Source: Alphaproteobacteria bacterium (GTDB lineage Bacteria > Pseudomonadota > Alphaproteobacteria > UBA8366 > GCA-2717185). From it: a stretch of 64,000 bases of DNA. The position numbers and the translations under genes are program-made. The stretch covers positions 1-64,000 of the forward strand of contig WLWY01000005.1 in NCBI GenBank assembly GCA_012103325.1, given 5' to 3'. Every line of letters starts with the position of its first letter. The first letter of the stretch is position 1. The notes under the pieces are model-generated. The model worked only from the letters and a program-made list of their open reading frames with translations. It was not told where the DNA came from and made no database searches. Below are positions 24,948 through 33,194 of this stretch, piece by piece.

Positions 24948-26024
24948 ATGTTTCAGTTGGGCGAGTCGCGGATAGAGGACAGTACGAGTTGGCGTGCAAG
25001 TGAGTTTGCCGACAGGCAGCCTCTCTATATTGAGTTGGGCGCGCCGGAGCTGAGTGCGATCGACCGGATCATGGCGGGATTGCGTGACGAGGATGTGCCG
25101 TTCCATGACATCCGTCAGGCGATGTTCTCCGACCCCGATCTCAATGGAACGCTGGCCGATCTCTTTGCGACGATCATGGAAGGGCGCGGCTTCGCGATCC
25201 TGCGCGGCATTCCGGTCGACCGCTACGGCGTTGCGGATGTGGAACGCATCTTCTGGGGCATCGGCAGTCACCTCGGGACGGGCCATTCGCAAAGTGCGCG
25301 CGGCGACTATATGGGCCATGTCTTTGACGAAACCAAACCCGGCGAGCGTCAAAGTGCGCGCGGCTATCTGAGCCGCCGGAAGCTGACCCTGCACACCGAC
25401 CTGTCGGAAATCGTCAGCCTGCTCTGCGTACGGCGGGCAAAGTCCGGCGGCGAGAGCGTCTTCGTCAGCGCGCCGGCCGTCTACAATACGGTCTTAGCGG
25501 AGCATCCGGAATTCATGCCGGTCTATCTGCGCGGTTTTCCCTATCACCGCCGCGGCGAGGAAGCCCCCGACGCGGAGCCGATCACGCCTTACGACATTCC
25601 AATCTTCTCGGCGGCCCACGGCACATTCAGTTGCTTTTACGTGCGTGGCATTTTCGAAGTCGGCCTGCGGGACCTGAAGCGCGACTTTACGGCGCTGGAA
25701 ATCGACGCGCTCGACTATCTCGACGAGGTCATGAACCGCGACGATATTTGCCTGCGCATTCAACTCGAGCCGGGCGACGCGGCGTTCACCAACAACCGTA
25801 CCGTTCTGCATGCGCGCACCGAATTTGAGGATTGGGACGAACCCGAAATGAAGCGGCTGCTGTTGCGGCTTTGGTTGAAGTCGAGCGCGTCACGCCCCGT
25901 GATCGAAAACATTGATATCTACCGCAACGCAAGTGGTGGCCTCGGTATCGACTATCAGCCGGGGCAAGAGCCTGCAACGCCGGCCTATTCCGCTTATGAC
26001 GATCAACCGGCACCCGCGGCCTAA
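24948..26024 (+). CDS. TauD/TfdA-family dioxygenase (second copy type)
   Basis: A 358-residue Fe(II)/2-oxoglutarate dioxygenase. The triad reads H149-x-D151 (LTLHTDLSE) and H288 (RTVLHARTE), with RLLLRLWLK providing the 2-oxoglutarate arginine. It shares the block GRGFAILRGIPVDRYG and overall layout with the protein at 9316-10353 and is clearly a paralogue. GAAGGAG about seven bases before the ATG at 24948 fixes the start and excludes 14 upstream codons. It follows the amidase, so amide hydrolysis and hydroxylation may act on one compound. Confidence 0.88.
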   Translation: MFQLGESRIEDSTSWRASEFADRQPLYIELGAPELSAIDRIMAGLRDEDVPFHDIRQAMFSDPDLNGTLADLFATIMEGRGFAILRGIPVDRYGVADVERIFWGIGSHLGTGHSQSARGDYMGHVFDETKPGERQSARGYLSRRKLTLHTDLSEIVSLLCVRRAKSGGESVFVSAPAVYNTVLAEHPEFMPVYLRGFPYHRRGEEAPDAEPITPYDIPIFSAAHGTFSCFYVRGIFEVGLRDLKRDFTALEIDALDYLDEVMNRDDICLRIQLEPGDAAFTNNRTVLHARTEFEDWDEPEMKRLLLRLWLKSSASRPVIENIDIYRNASGGLGIDYQPGQEPATPAYSAYDDQPAPAA

Positions 26025-26030
26025 CTTTGG

Positions 26031-26750
26031 CTACCAGAATAGCTCTCCCGCGATAAATGCGCGCACCTCTTCGCTGCCGGGGTGGTTAAGGATGTCCTGA
26101 GCGGGGGCATGGGCGATGAGGCGGCCGCGATGCAGGAAGAGGATCTCGTCGGCGAGCCGTCTCGCCTGACCCAGGTCGTGGGTCGACATGACGATCTTCG
26201 TGCCGGCGTCGTGGATCAGATTGATCAAATCTTCGATCGATCTGGTGACGGCAGGATCGAGGCTGGCCGTGGGTTCGTCGAGGAATAGGATATCTGGCTT
26301 CATCGCCCAGGCGCGCGCCAGGGCGAGGCGCTGTTGCTCGCCGAAGGACAGGGTGCGCGCTTGCCGGTCAGCGTGACGATGGAGGCGAGTCTGTTTCAGC
26401 GCGTCGACGACCAGTGGGCGGCGTTCCGCGCGCGGGATACCGCGCATTTTAAGCGCGAAGTCGACATTTCCCGCTGCCGTTCGGCGTAACATCATCGGGC
26501 GCTGGAATACCATCGCCTGGTGCCGTGCGGGTTCCTCCGCCGGACCGCGCCAGATAATGTCCCCGCCCGTCGGCGGTATCAGCCCGTGGCAAAGCCGCAG
26601 CAGGAGACTTTTCCCGGCGCCATTGTGGCCCAGGATAATCGTCCGCGATCCGCCGTTCAGGGTGAACGATATGTCCTTGATCAGGCTCGTGCCGTCGACC
26701 TCGTACCGCAGGTCGCGCACCTGAAGCGGCAGGATGGAAGCCACCGTCAA
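26031..26750 (-). CDS. ABC transporter ATP-binding protein, tungstate/phosphate-type
   Basis: A 239-residue ABC ATPase. Walker A GHNGAGKS is at 41-48, the Q-loop near Q83, signature LSFGEQQ at 134-140 (LSGGQ variant), Walker B ILFLDEP at 154-160 and the switch histidine at 191. The best resemblance is to tungstate/molybdate or phosphate importers. No permease or binding-protein gene adjoins it, which is unusual. The start is TTG at 26750, overlapping the previous stop as TTGA; an in-frame GTG lies two codons later. It is translationally coupled to the upstream dehydrogenase gene. Confidence 0.87.
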   Translation of the reverse strand: MTVASILPLQVRDLRYEVDGTSLIKDISFTLNGGSRTIILGHNGAGKSLLLRLCHGLIPPTGGDIIWRGPAEEPARHQAMVFQRPMMLRRTAAGNVDFALKMRGIPRAERRPLVVDALKQTRLHRHADRQARTLSFGEQQRLALARAWAMKPDILFLDEPTASLDPAVTRSIEDLINLIHDAGTKIVMSTHDLGQARRLADEILFLHRGRLIAHAPAQDILNHPGSEEVRAFIAGELFW

Positions 26751-27664
26751 TCGTTTCCCTCATTCGTTTCGCTGCCGACTTCGACACCGGCCCAGTGTTC
26801 GATATGCTTGATCAGCGCGATCGAGGTGTCGTCGCCTGTTCCCTGGCTGACCGCATAAGCGAGGAACTGTTTGACCGTGCTGCCGAGCCACATGGGACAA
26901 CCCAGCGCTTCAGCTTCTTCGAGGCACAGCCGGACGTCCTTGTAGAGCAGTTTCTGTTTCATCGTTTTGGTGAAACTGCGGTCGAGAACGGCGCGAGGGA
27001 ACTTGTCCATCGTTGCCGAGTTGCGGCCGCTGCTCGCATTGATGACGTCGAGCATCACCTTCGGGTCGAGGCCGCCCTTGACGCCCATGACCATAGCTTC
27101 CGCCGCAGCGATATTGTTCGTAGCCGAAAGGAAATTGTTGGTCAGCTTCATGGTCTGGCCGAGACCGGGCTCGGCACCGATATAGAAGAGATTGTTGCCG
27201 ATCGCGTTTAGTATCGGACGCGCTGTTTCGAACACTGCCTCGGGGCCGGAAACCATCAATGACAGTTTGCCCGACTCCGCACCGAGAATGCCGCCGCTGA
27301 CCGGGCTGTCGAGCGCGGCAATATTCTTCTCGCCGAGTTCCGCGGCGACGGTCTTCGCCATCACCGCGCCCGTGGTCGACAAGTCGATATAGGTGCGGAC
27401 AGCTTTGCCTTTCGCAATCCCGTTCACCCCAAGCGCCACCTCGCGCACCACATCCGGCGTCGGCAGGCTGACCAGAATCGTCTCCGCCCGATCCGCGACG
27501 TCAGCCGGCGCCATTGCCCGATGCGCACCCTTGGCGACGACGGGCGCCAACGCCGCGTCGCGCGTGTCGAAGACGCTCATTTCATAACCGGCATCGAGCA
27601 GCCGCAACGCCATGGGGCCGCCCATATCTCCCAGGCCTATGAAACCGACTAAACCCTTCGCCAT
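26747..27664 (-). CDS. NAD(P)-dependent beta-hydroxyacid dehydrogenase (3-hydroxyisobutyrate dehydrogenase-like)
   Basis: A 305-residue member of the 3-hydroxyisobutyrate / tartronate-semialdehyde reductase family. GLGDMGGPMA (residues 10-19) binds the nucleotide, DSPVSGG (119-125) is the substrate loop and K173 in GQTMKLTNNFL is the catalytic lysine. I chose ATG at 27664 because MAKGLVGFIG matches the family start; the long upstream extension is non-coding promoter DNA. Its stop overlaps the ABC ATPase gene. Substrate unknown. Confidence 0.9.
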   Translation of the reverse strand: MAKGLVGFIGLGDMGGPMALRLLDAGYEMSVFDTRDAALAPVVAKGAHRAMAPADVADRAETILVSLPTPDVVREVALGVNGIAKGKAVRTYIDLSTTGAVMAKTVAAELGEKNIAALDSPVSGGILGAESGKLSLMVSGPEAVFETARPILNAIGNNLFYIGAEPGLGQTMKLTNNFLSATNNIAAAEAMVMGVKGGLDPKVMLDVINASSGRNSATMDKFPRAVLDRSFTKTMKQKLLYKDVRLCLEEAEALGCPMWLGSTVKQFLAYAVSQGTGDDTSIALIKHIEHWAGVEVGSETNEGND

Positions 27665-27791
27665 GTTCGCCGTTCCTTGCTGCCGCACCATATAACGTCG
27701 TGTGCAGTGTGCTTGTTTTAACGGCGCGAGGGAATGCGCGCGAAGCGTAAATTCACGAGCGCAGCAGCATCGTTGGGGTAAAACCGTCAAA

Positions 27792-27805
27792 TTGATATAT
27801 CTCAG
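27792..27805 (+). promoter_or_regulatory. Possible FNR/NNR-type half site upstream of nnrS
   Basis: TTGATATATCTCAG carries a perfect left half (TTGAT) of the FNR-family palindrome with four-base spacing but an imperfect right half. It lies 70 bases before the nnrS start. NnrS genes are commonly controlled by such nitric-oxide or oxygen regulators, so the match is plausible but weak. Confidence 0.3.
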
Positions 27806-27876
27806 GGGAGCCAACGGCAGGATTTCGTATTCGTTCTGGCGCACGTGGGTTCTTCGTATTGGATAGAGAACGGTAG

Positions 27877-29088
27877 ATGGCGAACAGTGATCCGGCCGGC
27901 AAAGGCTTCGGTATTTTTCTGGGCTACGGCCTGCGCCCGTTCTTCCTGTTTGCGGGCCTGTATGCGGCATTGGCTATGCTAGTCTGGATCGGCTGGCTGG
28001 CGCTACATGCGATGAACGGGATCGTTCTGGAGCCGATGTCGCATTTTCCTGCCCTGTTGTGGCACGGCCACGAGATGTTGTTCGGCTATGTTGTCGCGGT
28101 AATCGCCGGCTTTCTACTGACGGCAGTGCCCAACTGGACGGGTTCGCCGATGTTGGGCCGCACGCGTCTTATGCTGTTGACCGCCGTTTGGTGTGCGGGC
28201 CGATTGGCAATGTGGTTTGGCGCGGCGCTGCCCGGCTGGCTCGTCGCCGCTATTGATGTGCCGTTCCCCATAATCCTGGCGGCGATGGTCGTTGGCCCAT
28301 TGTGGCAGAAGAGAGCGCCACGGAACTACGTCTTCGTCGCGGTGCTATTCGCCATCGCGACGGCCAACTTCTTTGTCCATGCCGAAGTTCTGGGCTGGTT
28401 CGAGGACTCCGCCCGCACTGGTTTTGTCCTTGGCATCGACGTGGTTCTGTTGCTGATGACCGTCGTTGGCGGCCGGATCGTGCCGGCCTTTACGACGGGT
28501 GCGCTCCGTGCCGAGGACGTAACTCTTCGGTCATCAAATCTTTTGGATAAATTGGCGATCGCTAGCGTCTTGGCTGTGGGGATCACGGATCTGGCGCTGC
28601 CGGATTCGTTTTCGAGCGGCGTTTGCGCGTTGATCGCCGGTACGGCTCTAGGGCTCCGAATGATCGGGTGGCGGACAGGGAAGACGCTGGACAAGCCGAT
28701 CCTGTGGGTGCTGCATCTAGGCTACGGGTGGATTGCGTTCGCCTTGCTGTTGAAAGGGATCGCGGAGACCACCAGCTGGGTTTCGTCTGTGACGGCGATG
28801 CATGGGCTGACGGTAGGCGCGATCGGGACCTTGACGCTTGGCGTGATGTCGCGTGCCGCGCTGGGGCATACCGGCCGCCCACTCGTCGCAAGCCGCGCTC
28901 TCGCCTTGGCCTATGGAGCCGTTTCGCTCGCCGCGCTGACCCGCCTGTTCGGCCCGGAAATATTGCCGGACTGGTACACCGAAGTGATGATCGCGTCGGG
29001 CGTGCTGTGGGTGGTCGCCTTCGGCATCTTCACGACCTTGTTCTGGCCGGTTTTGACCCGTCCCCGTGTGGACGGACAGCCCGGCTAA
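27877..29088 (+). CDS. nnrS: NnrS family haem-copper membrane protein
   Basis: A 403-residue polytopic inner-membrane protein with about 12 hydrophobic segments. The family signatures are the opening GYGLRPFFLFAGLYA, LLWHGHEMLFGYV with its two histidines, GGRIVPAFT and the later LGVMSRAALGHTGRPL. NnrS proteins protect cells against nitric-oxide stress and bind haem and copper. No denitrification genes are visible in the window. It is divergent from the dehydrogenase gene; the 212-base gap holds a candidate FNR-like half site. Confidence 0.93.
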   Translation: MANSDPAGKGFGIFLGYGLRPFFLFAGLYAALAMLVWIGWLALHAMNGIVLEPMSHFPALLWHGHEMLFGYVVAVIAGFLLTAVPNWTGSPMLGRTRLMLLTAVWCAGRLAMWFGAALPGWLVAAIDVPFPIILAAMVVGPLWQKRAPRNYVFVAVLFAIATANFFVHAEVLGWFEDSARTGFVLGIDVVLLLMTVVGGRIVPAFTTGALRAEDVTLRSSNLLDKLAIASVLAVGITDLALPDSFSSGVCALIAGTALGLRMIGWRTGKTLDKPILWVLHLGYGWIAFALLLKGIAETTSWVSSVTAMHGLTVGAIGTLTLGVMSRAALGHTGRPLVASRALALAYGAVSLAALTRLFGPEILPDWYTEVMIASGVLWVVAFGIFTTLFWPVLTRPRVDGQPG

Positions 29089-29106
29089 TACGACCTCCGA
29101 TAGCGC

Positions 29107-29907
29107 TTACCCTAACTGAGAGCGGAAGTCCGGGTCGCGCTTTTCACGCATGGCGTTGCCGCCTTCCTTGGACTCGTCGGTGTCGTACATCATGCGCACC
29201 GCCTCGAAGCCGAGACGGCTGATCCCGCGTATGCTTTCGCTGTCGGCGTTGAAGGTGCGTTTGGCGATGGCAATCGCGGTCGGACTGCGCAGCACCAGTT
29301 CGGCGCACCAGCGGTCGACTTCCGCGTCGAGTTCGTCGTCGGGGACGACCGCATTGATCAGCCCCATCTGTAACGCTTCCTGTGCCGAATAGCGGCGGCA
29401 CAAATACCAGATCTCGCGCGCCTTCTTTTCGCCGACGATGCGGGCCAGATAGGCGGTGCCGTAGCCGGGATCCACGGAACCCATCTTGGGGCCGACCTGG
29501 CCGAAGATGGCATTGTCCGAGGCGATGGTCAGGTCGCAGATCGTCGCGATGACGTTGCCGCCGCCGATGGCGTAGCCGCGCACCTTGGCGATGACGGGCT
29601 GCGGTGCGTCGCGGATCGCGCTGTGCAGATCCTCGACCGGTACGCCGATGGTGCCCTTGCCGCGCCGGCCCTTCTTCTTGTCTGACAAGTCGCCGCCGAC
29701 ACCGAAGGCGCGGTTGCCCGCGCCTGTCAGCACGATCGCCGCGATCTGGCGATTCCAGGACGCGTGCACGATAGCGTCGGTCACTTCCTCGTACATGCCT
29801 TCGCGGAAGGCGTTCAGTCGGTCGGGACGGTTGAAAGTGATCGTAGCGACGTTGTTCTTTTCTTCGTACAGGATATCCTGGTAGGTCGGCACTTGGTCTT
29901 CGGACAT
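29107..29907 (-). CDS. badI: 2-ketocyclohexanecarboxyl-CoA hydrolase-like (BadI/MenB branch)
   Basis: A 266-residue crotonase-fold protein with strong resemblance, from memory, to BadI of Rhodopseudomonas palustris, which opens the ring of 2-ketocyclohexanecarboxyl-CoA to pimelyl-CoA. Shared features are GYAIGGGNVIATICDLTIAS (111-130) and FGQVGPKMGSVDPGYGTA (135-152), containing D146 of the MenB/BadI branch. The end, YDTDESKEG and a final REKRDPDF, also fits. It is the third gene of a minus-strand operon with an enoyl-CoA hydratase and an SDR. MenB (naphthoate synthase) is the alternative, but no menaquinone genes are nearby. Confidence 0.82.
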   Translation of the reverse strand: MSEDQVPTYQDILYEEKNNVATITFNRPDRLNAFREGMYEEVTDAIVHASWNRQIAAIVLTGAGNRAFGVGGDLSDKKKGRRGKGTIGVPVEDLHSAIRDAPQPVIAKVRGYAIGGGNVIATICDLTIASDNAIFGQVGPKMGSVDPGYGTAYLARIVGEKKAREIWYLCRRYSAQEALQMGLINAVVPDDELDAEVDRWCAELVLRSPTAIAIAKRTFNADSESIRGISRLGFEAVRMMYDTDESKEGGNAMREKRDPDFRSQLG

Positions 29908-29929
29908 GGTGGCTATCGCTTTCGGTTGG

Positions 29930-30709
29930 TTATTTGCCTTTGAATTCGGCGTCGCGTTTTTCGAGGAAGGCAGACATGCCTTCGCTGCGGTCTTCGGTGG
30001 TGAACAGGCTGGCCGTGAGGTGTCGCTCGAACTCCAGCGCCGGCTCCAAGTCCATCTGCATGCCGGAGTTCACTGCCATCTTCGCGTACCAGACACTGAG
30101 CGGCGCGCGGGCGGCATAGGCCTCAGCGCGCGCCATCGCTTCGTCCATCACCTTGTCTGGATCGACGACCCGGCTAACCAGACCGATGCGCAAGGCGGTC
30201 TCGGCGTCGATGAAGTCGGCGCTGAATAGCATATCCTTGGCCCACTCCATCCCGACCACGCGGGGCAGGCGCTGAGTGCCGCCTGCGCCAGCGACCGAGC
30301 CGATCTTCGAGCTGGTGACGCCGAACTGCGCGCCACTGCCGGCGATGCGGATATCGCAGGCGAGCGCCACTTCCAGACCGCCGGTCAGGCAGAAGCCGTT
30401 GATCGCGGCGACGACCGGCTTGCGGGACCGCTCGATGGCGCGGTTGCAGTGGTCGAAATAGCTCAGCATCGTATGAGTGCTCGGCAGATCCTTTGCCTCC
30501 AGCGCACTCTTTAGATCGGCGCCGGTGGAAAAGAACTTGTCGGTGCCGGTAAGGATGATCGCGCGGCAGTCGTCATCGTGGTCCAGTTCGTGGACCCTGT
30601 CGCCGATGGCCGTCAGCAGCTCATTGCTGAGCGCATTGTATTTGTCGTGACGGTTCATGGTCAGCACCATCGCCACGCCGCGCCGTTCGGACAGTAAAAT
30701 CTCGGACAT
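29930..30709 (-). CDS. Enoyl-CoA hydratase/isomerase family protein
   Basis: A 259-residue crotonase-fold protein with NRHDKYNALS, the oxyanion blocks DKFFSTGADLKSA and NGFCLTGGLEVALACD, and a GVTSSKIGSVAGAGG loop. Start ATG at 30709 gives MSEILLSERRG; the longer frame continues through the upstream gene and is not used. It sits between the BadI-like gene (22 bases) and the SDR (11 bases). In a cyclohexanecarboxylate-type route it would hydrate cyclohex-1-ene-1-carboxyl-CoA, the step of BadK. That is inferred from neighbours. Confidence 0.88.
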   Translation of the reverse strand: MSEILLSERRGVAMVLTMNRHDKYNALSNELLTAIGDRVHELDHDDDCRAIILTGTDKFFSTGADLKSALEAKDLPSTHTMLSYFDHCNRAIERSRKPVVAAINGFCLTGGLEVALACDIRIAGSGAQFGVTSSKIGSVAGAGGTQRLPRVVGMEWAKDMLFSADFIDAETALRIGLVSRVVDPDKVMDEAMARAEAYAARAPLSVWYAKMAVNSGMQMDLEPALEFERHLTASLFTTEDRSEGMSAFLEKRDAEFKGK

Positions 30710-30720
30710 GGCTCTCTCCC

Positions 30721-31512
30721 TTACCCGACCATCGCGAAGCCGCCATTGACGCTCAGCACCTGTCCAGTGATGTGGCGTGCGGCGTCGGAAGTGATGAACA
30801 GGACGGCGTTGGTGATGTCCTCCATCTCGCCGATGCGGCGGATGGGATACAGCCGCATGACCTTGGCCTCGCGTGCCTTCCAAGCTTCGTCGCCGAGTTT
30901 TTTGCGCAATTCTTCCTGCAGTCCGATCCGCATCGGCGAATTCGTGGCGCCGGGCGATACGACATTGACGTTCACGTTATGCCGTCCAACTTCCTTGGCG
31001 ATCGATTTGGTAAAAGAGATGACCCCGCCCTTGGCAGCGGAGTAGTTCACTTCGCGTTCCTGACCGACTCGCGCGGCGTCTGTGGCAATATTCACGATCT
31101 TGCCGTAACCGCGCTCGATCATGCCGGGTAACACGCTGCGCGAGCAGTTCATCGTACCACCGAGGATGACCCGGATTTCCCGGTCGCAGGCCGCCGGGTC
31201 GGTTTCGAGGAACAGCGTGTGTTCGGTCAGCAGGGCTGCGTTGTTGACCAGGATATCGATCCCGCCCAACGCTGCTTCCGCCGACGCGATCATTTCGCCG
31301 ACGGCCGCGAGATCCGTAATGTCCGCGGTCGCGTCGTGCGCCGTACCACCGGCGGCGGTGACCTGTTTCACAGTTTCCGCGACGGCTTCGACATTGATAT
31401 CGTTGACGGCGATCCTGGCGCCTTCCTTGGCAAAACCGAGCGCCATGTGCTGGCCCATGCCCGATCCGCTGCCGGTGATCAGCACATTCTTGCCGTTCAA
31501 GTCGAGATCCAT
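30721..31512 (-). CDS. SDR oxidoreductase, 2-hydroxycyclohexanecarboxyl-CoA dehydrogenase-like
   Basis: A 263-residue SDR. TGSGSGMG (13-20) binds NAD(P), NNA is at 90-92, and the active site is T144 in NIATDAARVG with Y157 and K161 in YSAAK; the usual serine is replaced by threonine. SVLPGMIERGYGKIVN and DAARVG resemble BadH. It heads a three-gene operon with a hydratase and a BadI-like hydrolase; the predicted order of reactions is hydration, oxidation and ring cleavage of an alicyclic CoA thioester. Other beta-hydroxyacyl-CoA substrates are possible. Confidence 0.82.
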   Translation of the reverse strand: MDLDLNGKNVLITGSGSGMGQHMALGFAKEGARIAVNDINVEAVAETVKQVTAAGGTAHDATADITDLAAVGEMIASAEAALGGIDILVNNAALLTEHTLFLETDPAACDREIRVILGGTMNCSRSVLPGMIERGYGKIVNIATDAARVGQEREVNYSAAKGGVISFTKSIAKEVGRHNVNVNVVSPGATNSPMRIGLQEELRKKLGDEAWKAREAKVMRLYPIRRIGEMEDITNAVLFITSDAARHITGQVLSVNGGFAMVG

Positions 31513-31629
31513 TCGCCCTGCCTCTTGTTATGGTTTTGGTTCAACGCGTTATGCGTGTTCGACAGCACGGGAAGCCGCCGCGTATAAACGTAACATCGCG
31601 GAAAGCATCGAAACAAGGCGACCCCAGGC

Positions 31630-32736
31630 ATGACCTCCGCTCTATTTTCACCGATCACGCTGCGCGGCCTCGAGATCGAAAATTGCATCGTTGTCGGTCC
31701 CATGGATCAGTACAGCGCCAGCGACGGCAGCGCGAGCGATTGGCACTTGATGCATCTCGGCAAGTTTGCGGTGTCCGGTGCGGGTTTGATCATCACGGAG
31801 TCGGCGGCGGTGGAAGAACGGGGCCGGATTACCCATGGCTGCCTCGGTCTCTATTCCGACGAAAATGAAGCGGCGCTGGACCGCGTCGTGCGGTTCTGCC
31901 GCGAGCACGGGACCGCCAAGCTTGGTGTGCAGCTTGCCCATTCGGGACGCAAGGGCTCGACCTTGCTGCCGTGGGAAGGTCGCGCTGCGCCGCTGACGGC
32001 GGATCAAGGGGCATGGCAGACATTCGGCTGTGCGGGGCAGCCTCGTGCCGATGGCTGGCCGGTGCCGGAACCGCTCGACCTGACCGGGCTGAAGCGCGTC
32101 CGCGATGCCCACGCGGCAGCGGTGACACGCGCCGCGCGAATCGGGTTCGATCTCGTCGAGTTGGTGATGGCGCATGGCTATCTGCTGCACGAGTTTTTGT
32201 CGCCGCTAAGCAACCTGCGAAACGATGCGTATGGCGGCGATATCGTGGGCCGGATGCGATTTCCGCTGGAGGTGTTCGATGCGATGCGCGCGGTGTGGCC
32301 GGCGGACAAGCCGATGGGCGTGCGCGTTTCGGCAACCGACTGGATAGAAGGTGGCTGGTCAGTCGAGGATACAGTTCTGCTGGCTCGGGAACTGAAGGCG
32401 CGGGGCTGTGACTACATGGCGGTGTCCAGCGGCGGCCTGTCGCTCGAGCAGAAAATTCCGGTTGGAGAGGGCCACCAGGTCGATTTCTCTTCCCAGGTCA
32501 AACGCGAGGCCGGTATGCCGACGATGACCATGGGCATGATCCAGGATCCGCATCACGCCGAGCGTATCGTCGCTGGCGACGCCGCCGATTTCGTTGCGCT
32601 TGCTCGCACAATGCTCAGCGACCCGCACTGGCCCTGGTATGCGGCCGCCACATTGGGTATGGAAATCTCCTATCCGCGACAATATCTAAGGGGCTATTTG
32701 TCGCGTTGGCACCGGGCCAAACGCGCGGGAGAATAG
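31630..32736 (+). CDS. NADH:flavin oxidoreductase / Old Yellow Enzyme family
   Basis: A 368-residue FMN-dependent TIM-barrel enzyme. Typical blocks are the start LFSPITLRGLEIEN, the QLAHSGRKGS strand with the conserved histidine pair region, HGYLLHEFLSPLSN and RNDAYGGD, then the C-terminal AGDAADFVALARTML. The family reduces activated alkenes or, in the YqjM/xenobiotic reductase branch, nitro compounds. It diverges from the BadH-like operon (117-base gap) and is followed after 27 bases by a cytochrome c gene, an uncommon partner. Confidence 0.9.
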   Translation: MTSALFSPITLRGLEIENCIVVGPMDQYSASDGSASDWHLMHLGKFAVSGAGLIITESAAVEERGRITHGCLGLYSDENEAALDRVVRFCREHGTAKLGVQLAHSGRKGSTLLPWEGRAAPLTADQGAWQTFGCAGQPRADGWPVPEPLDLTGLKRVRDAHAAAVTRAARIGFDLVELVMAHGYLLHEFLSPLSNLRNDAYGGDIVGRMRFPLEVFDAMRAVWPADKPMGVRVSATDWIEGGWSVEDTVLLARELKARGCDYMAVSSGGLSLEQKIPVGEGHQVDFSSQVKREAGMPTMTMGMIQDPHHAERIVAGDAADFVALARTMLSDPHWPWYAAATLGMEISYPRQYLRGYLSRWHRAKRAGE

Positions 32737-32763
32737 GGCGTTTGACAGCCCGAGGATAAGCCG

Positions 32764-33159
32764 ATGTCCTTACGACCGTTGCCGATGGCCTGTTTCGCCG
32801 CCATTTTGACGCTGTCCAGCGTCGTTGCCGCGCAAGAGAAGCCAAACTGGCGCGACGGCCGCAAGGTGTTCAAGCAGTGCGGCAGCTGCCACACCTTCAA
32901 GCCTGGCGAACACCGTTTCGGCCCTTCGCTTGCGGGTTTTTACGGCCGCAAGGCCGGTACCGCGCCGGACTTCTCCTATTCGGCTGGTATGAAAGAGAAG
33001 AGTGGGGGTGGCCTCGTTTGGACGACGGAGACTCTGGACACGTTCCTCACTGCGCCGAAGAAGTTCATCCCCCAAACGAAGATGAGCTTCAAAGGCCTGG
33101 CATCGGAAACGGATCGTCGCAACGTCATCGCCTATGCGAAGCGGCGTTCGAAGCGGTAG
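32764..33159 (+). CDS. Periplasmic c-type cytochrome (cytochrome c2-like)
   Basis: A 131-residue precursor. The signal peptide ends near AQ-E (residues 1-24). The single haem site is C39-GS-C42-H43, preceded by GRKVFKQCGSCH, and M107 in PQTKMSF is the likely sixth ligand. GPSLAGFYGRKAGTAPDFSYS is typical of the mitochondrial-like class I cytochromes. It probably shuttles electrons in the periplasm. It lies between the Old Yellow Enzyme and TauE/SafE genes on the same strand. Confidence 0.92.
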   Translation: MSLRPLPMACFAAILTLSSVVAAQEKPNWRDGRKVFKQCGSCHTFKPGEHRFGPSLAGFYGRKAGTAPDFSYSAGMKEKSGGGLVWTTETLDTFLTAPKKFIPQTKMSFKGLASETDRRNVIAYAKRRSKR

Positions 33160-33194
33160 TAAAATTCGGATACGGGCGACCGCACCTATGATAG

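Noticed and set aside
23613-25394. 593-codon open frame on the minus strand
   Set aside because: It runs antisense across the amidase and the start of the TauD-like gene, both of which have clear motifs. Its composition is that of a GC-rich shadow frame.
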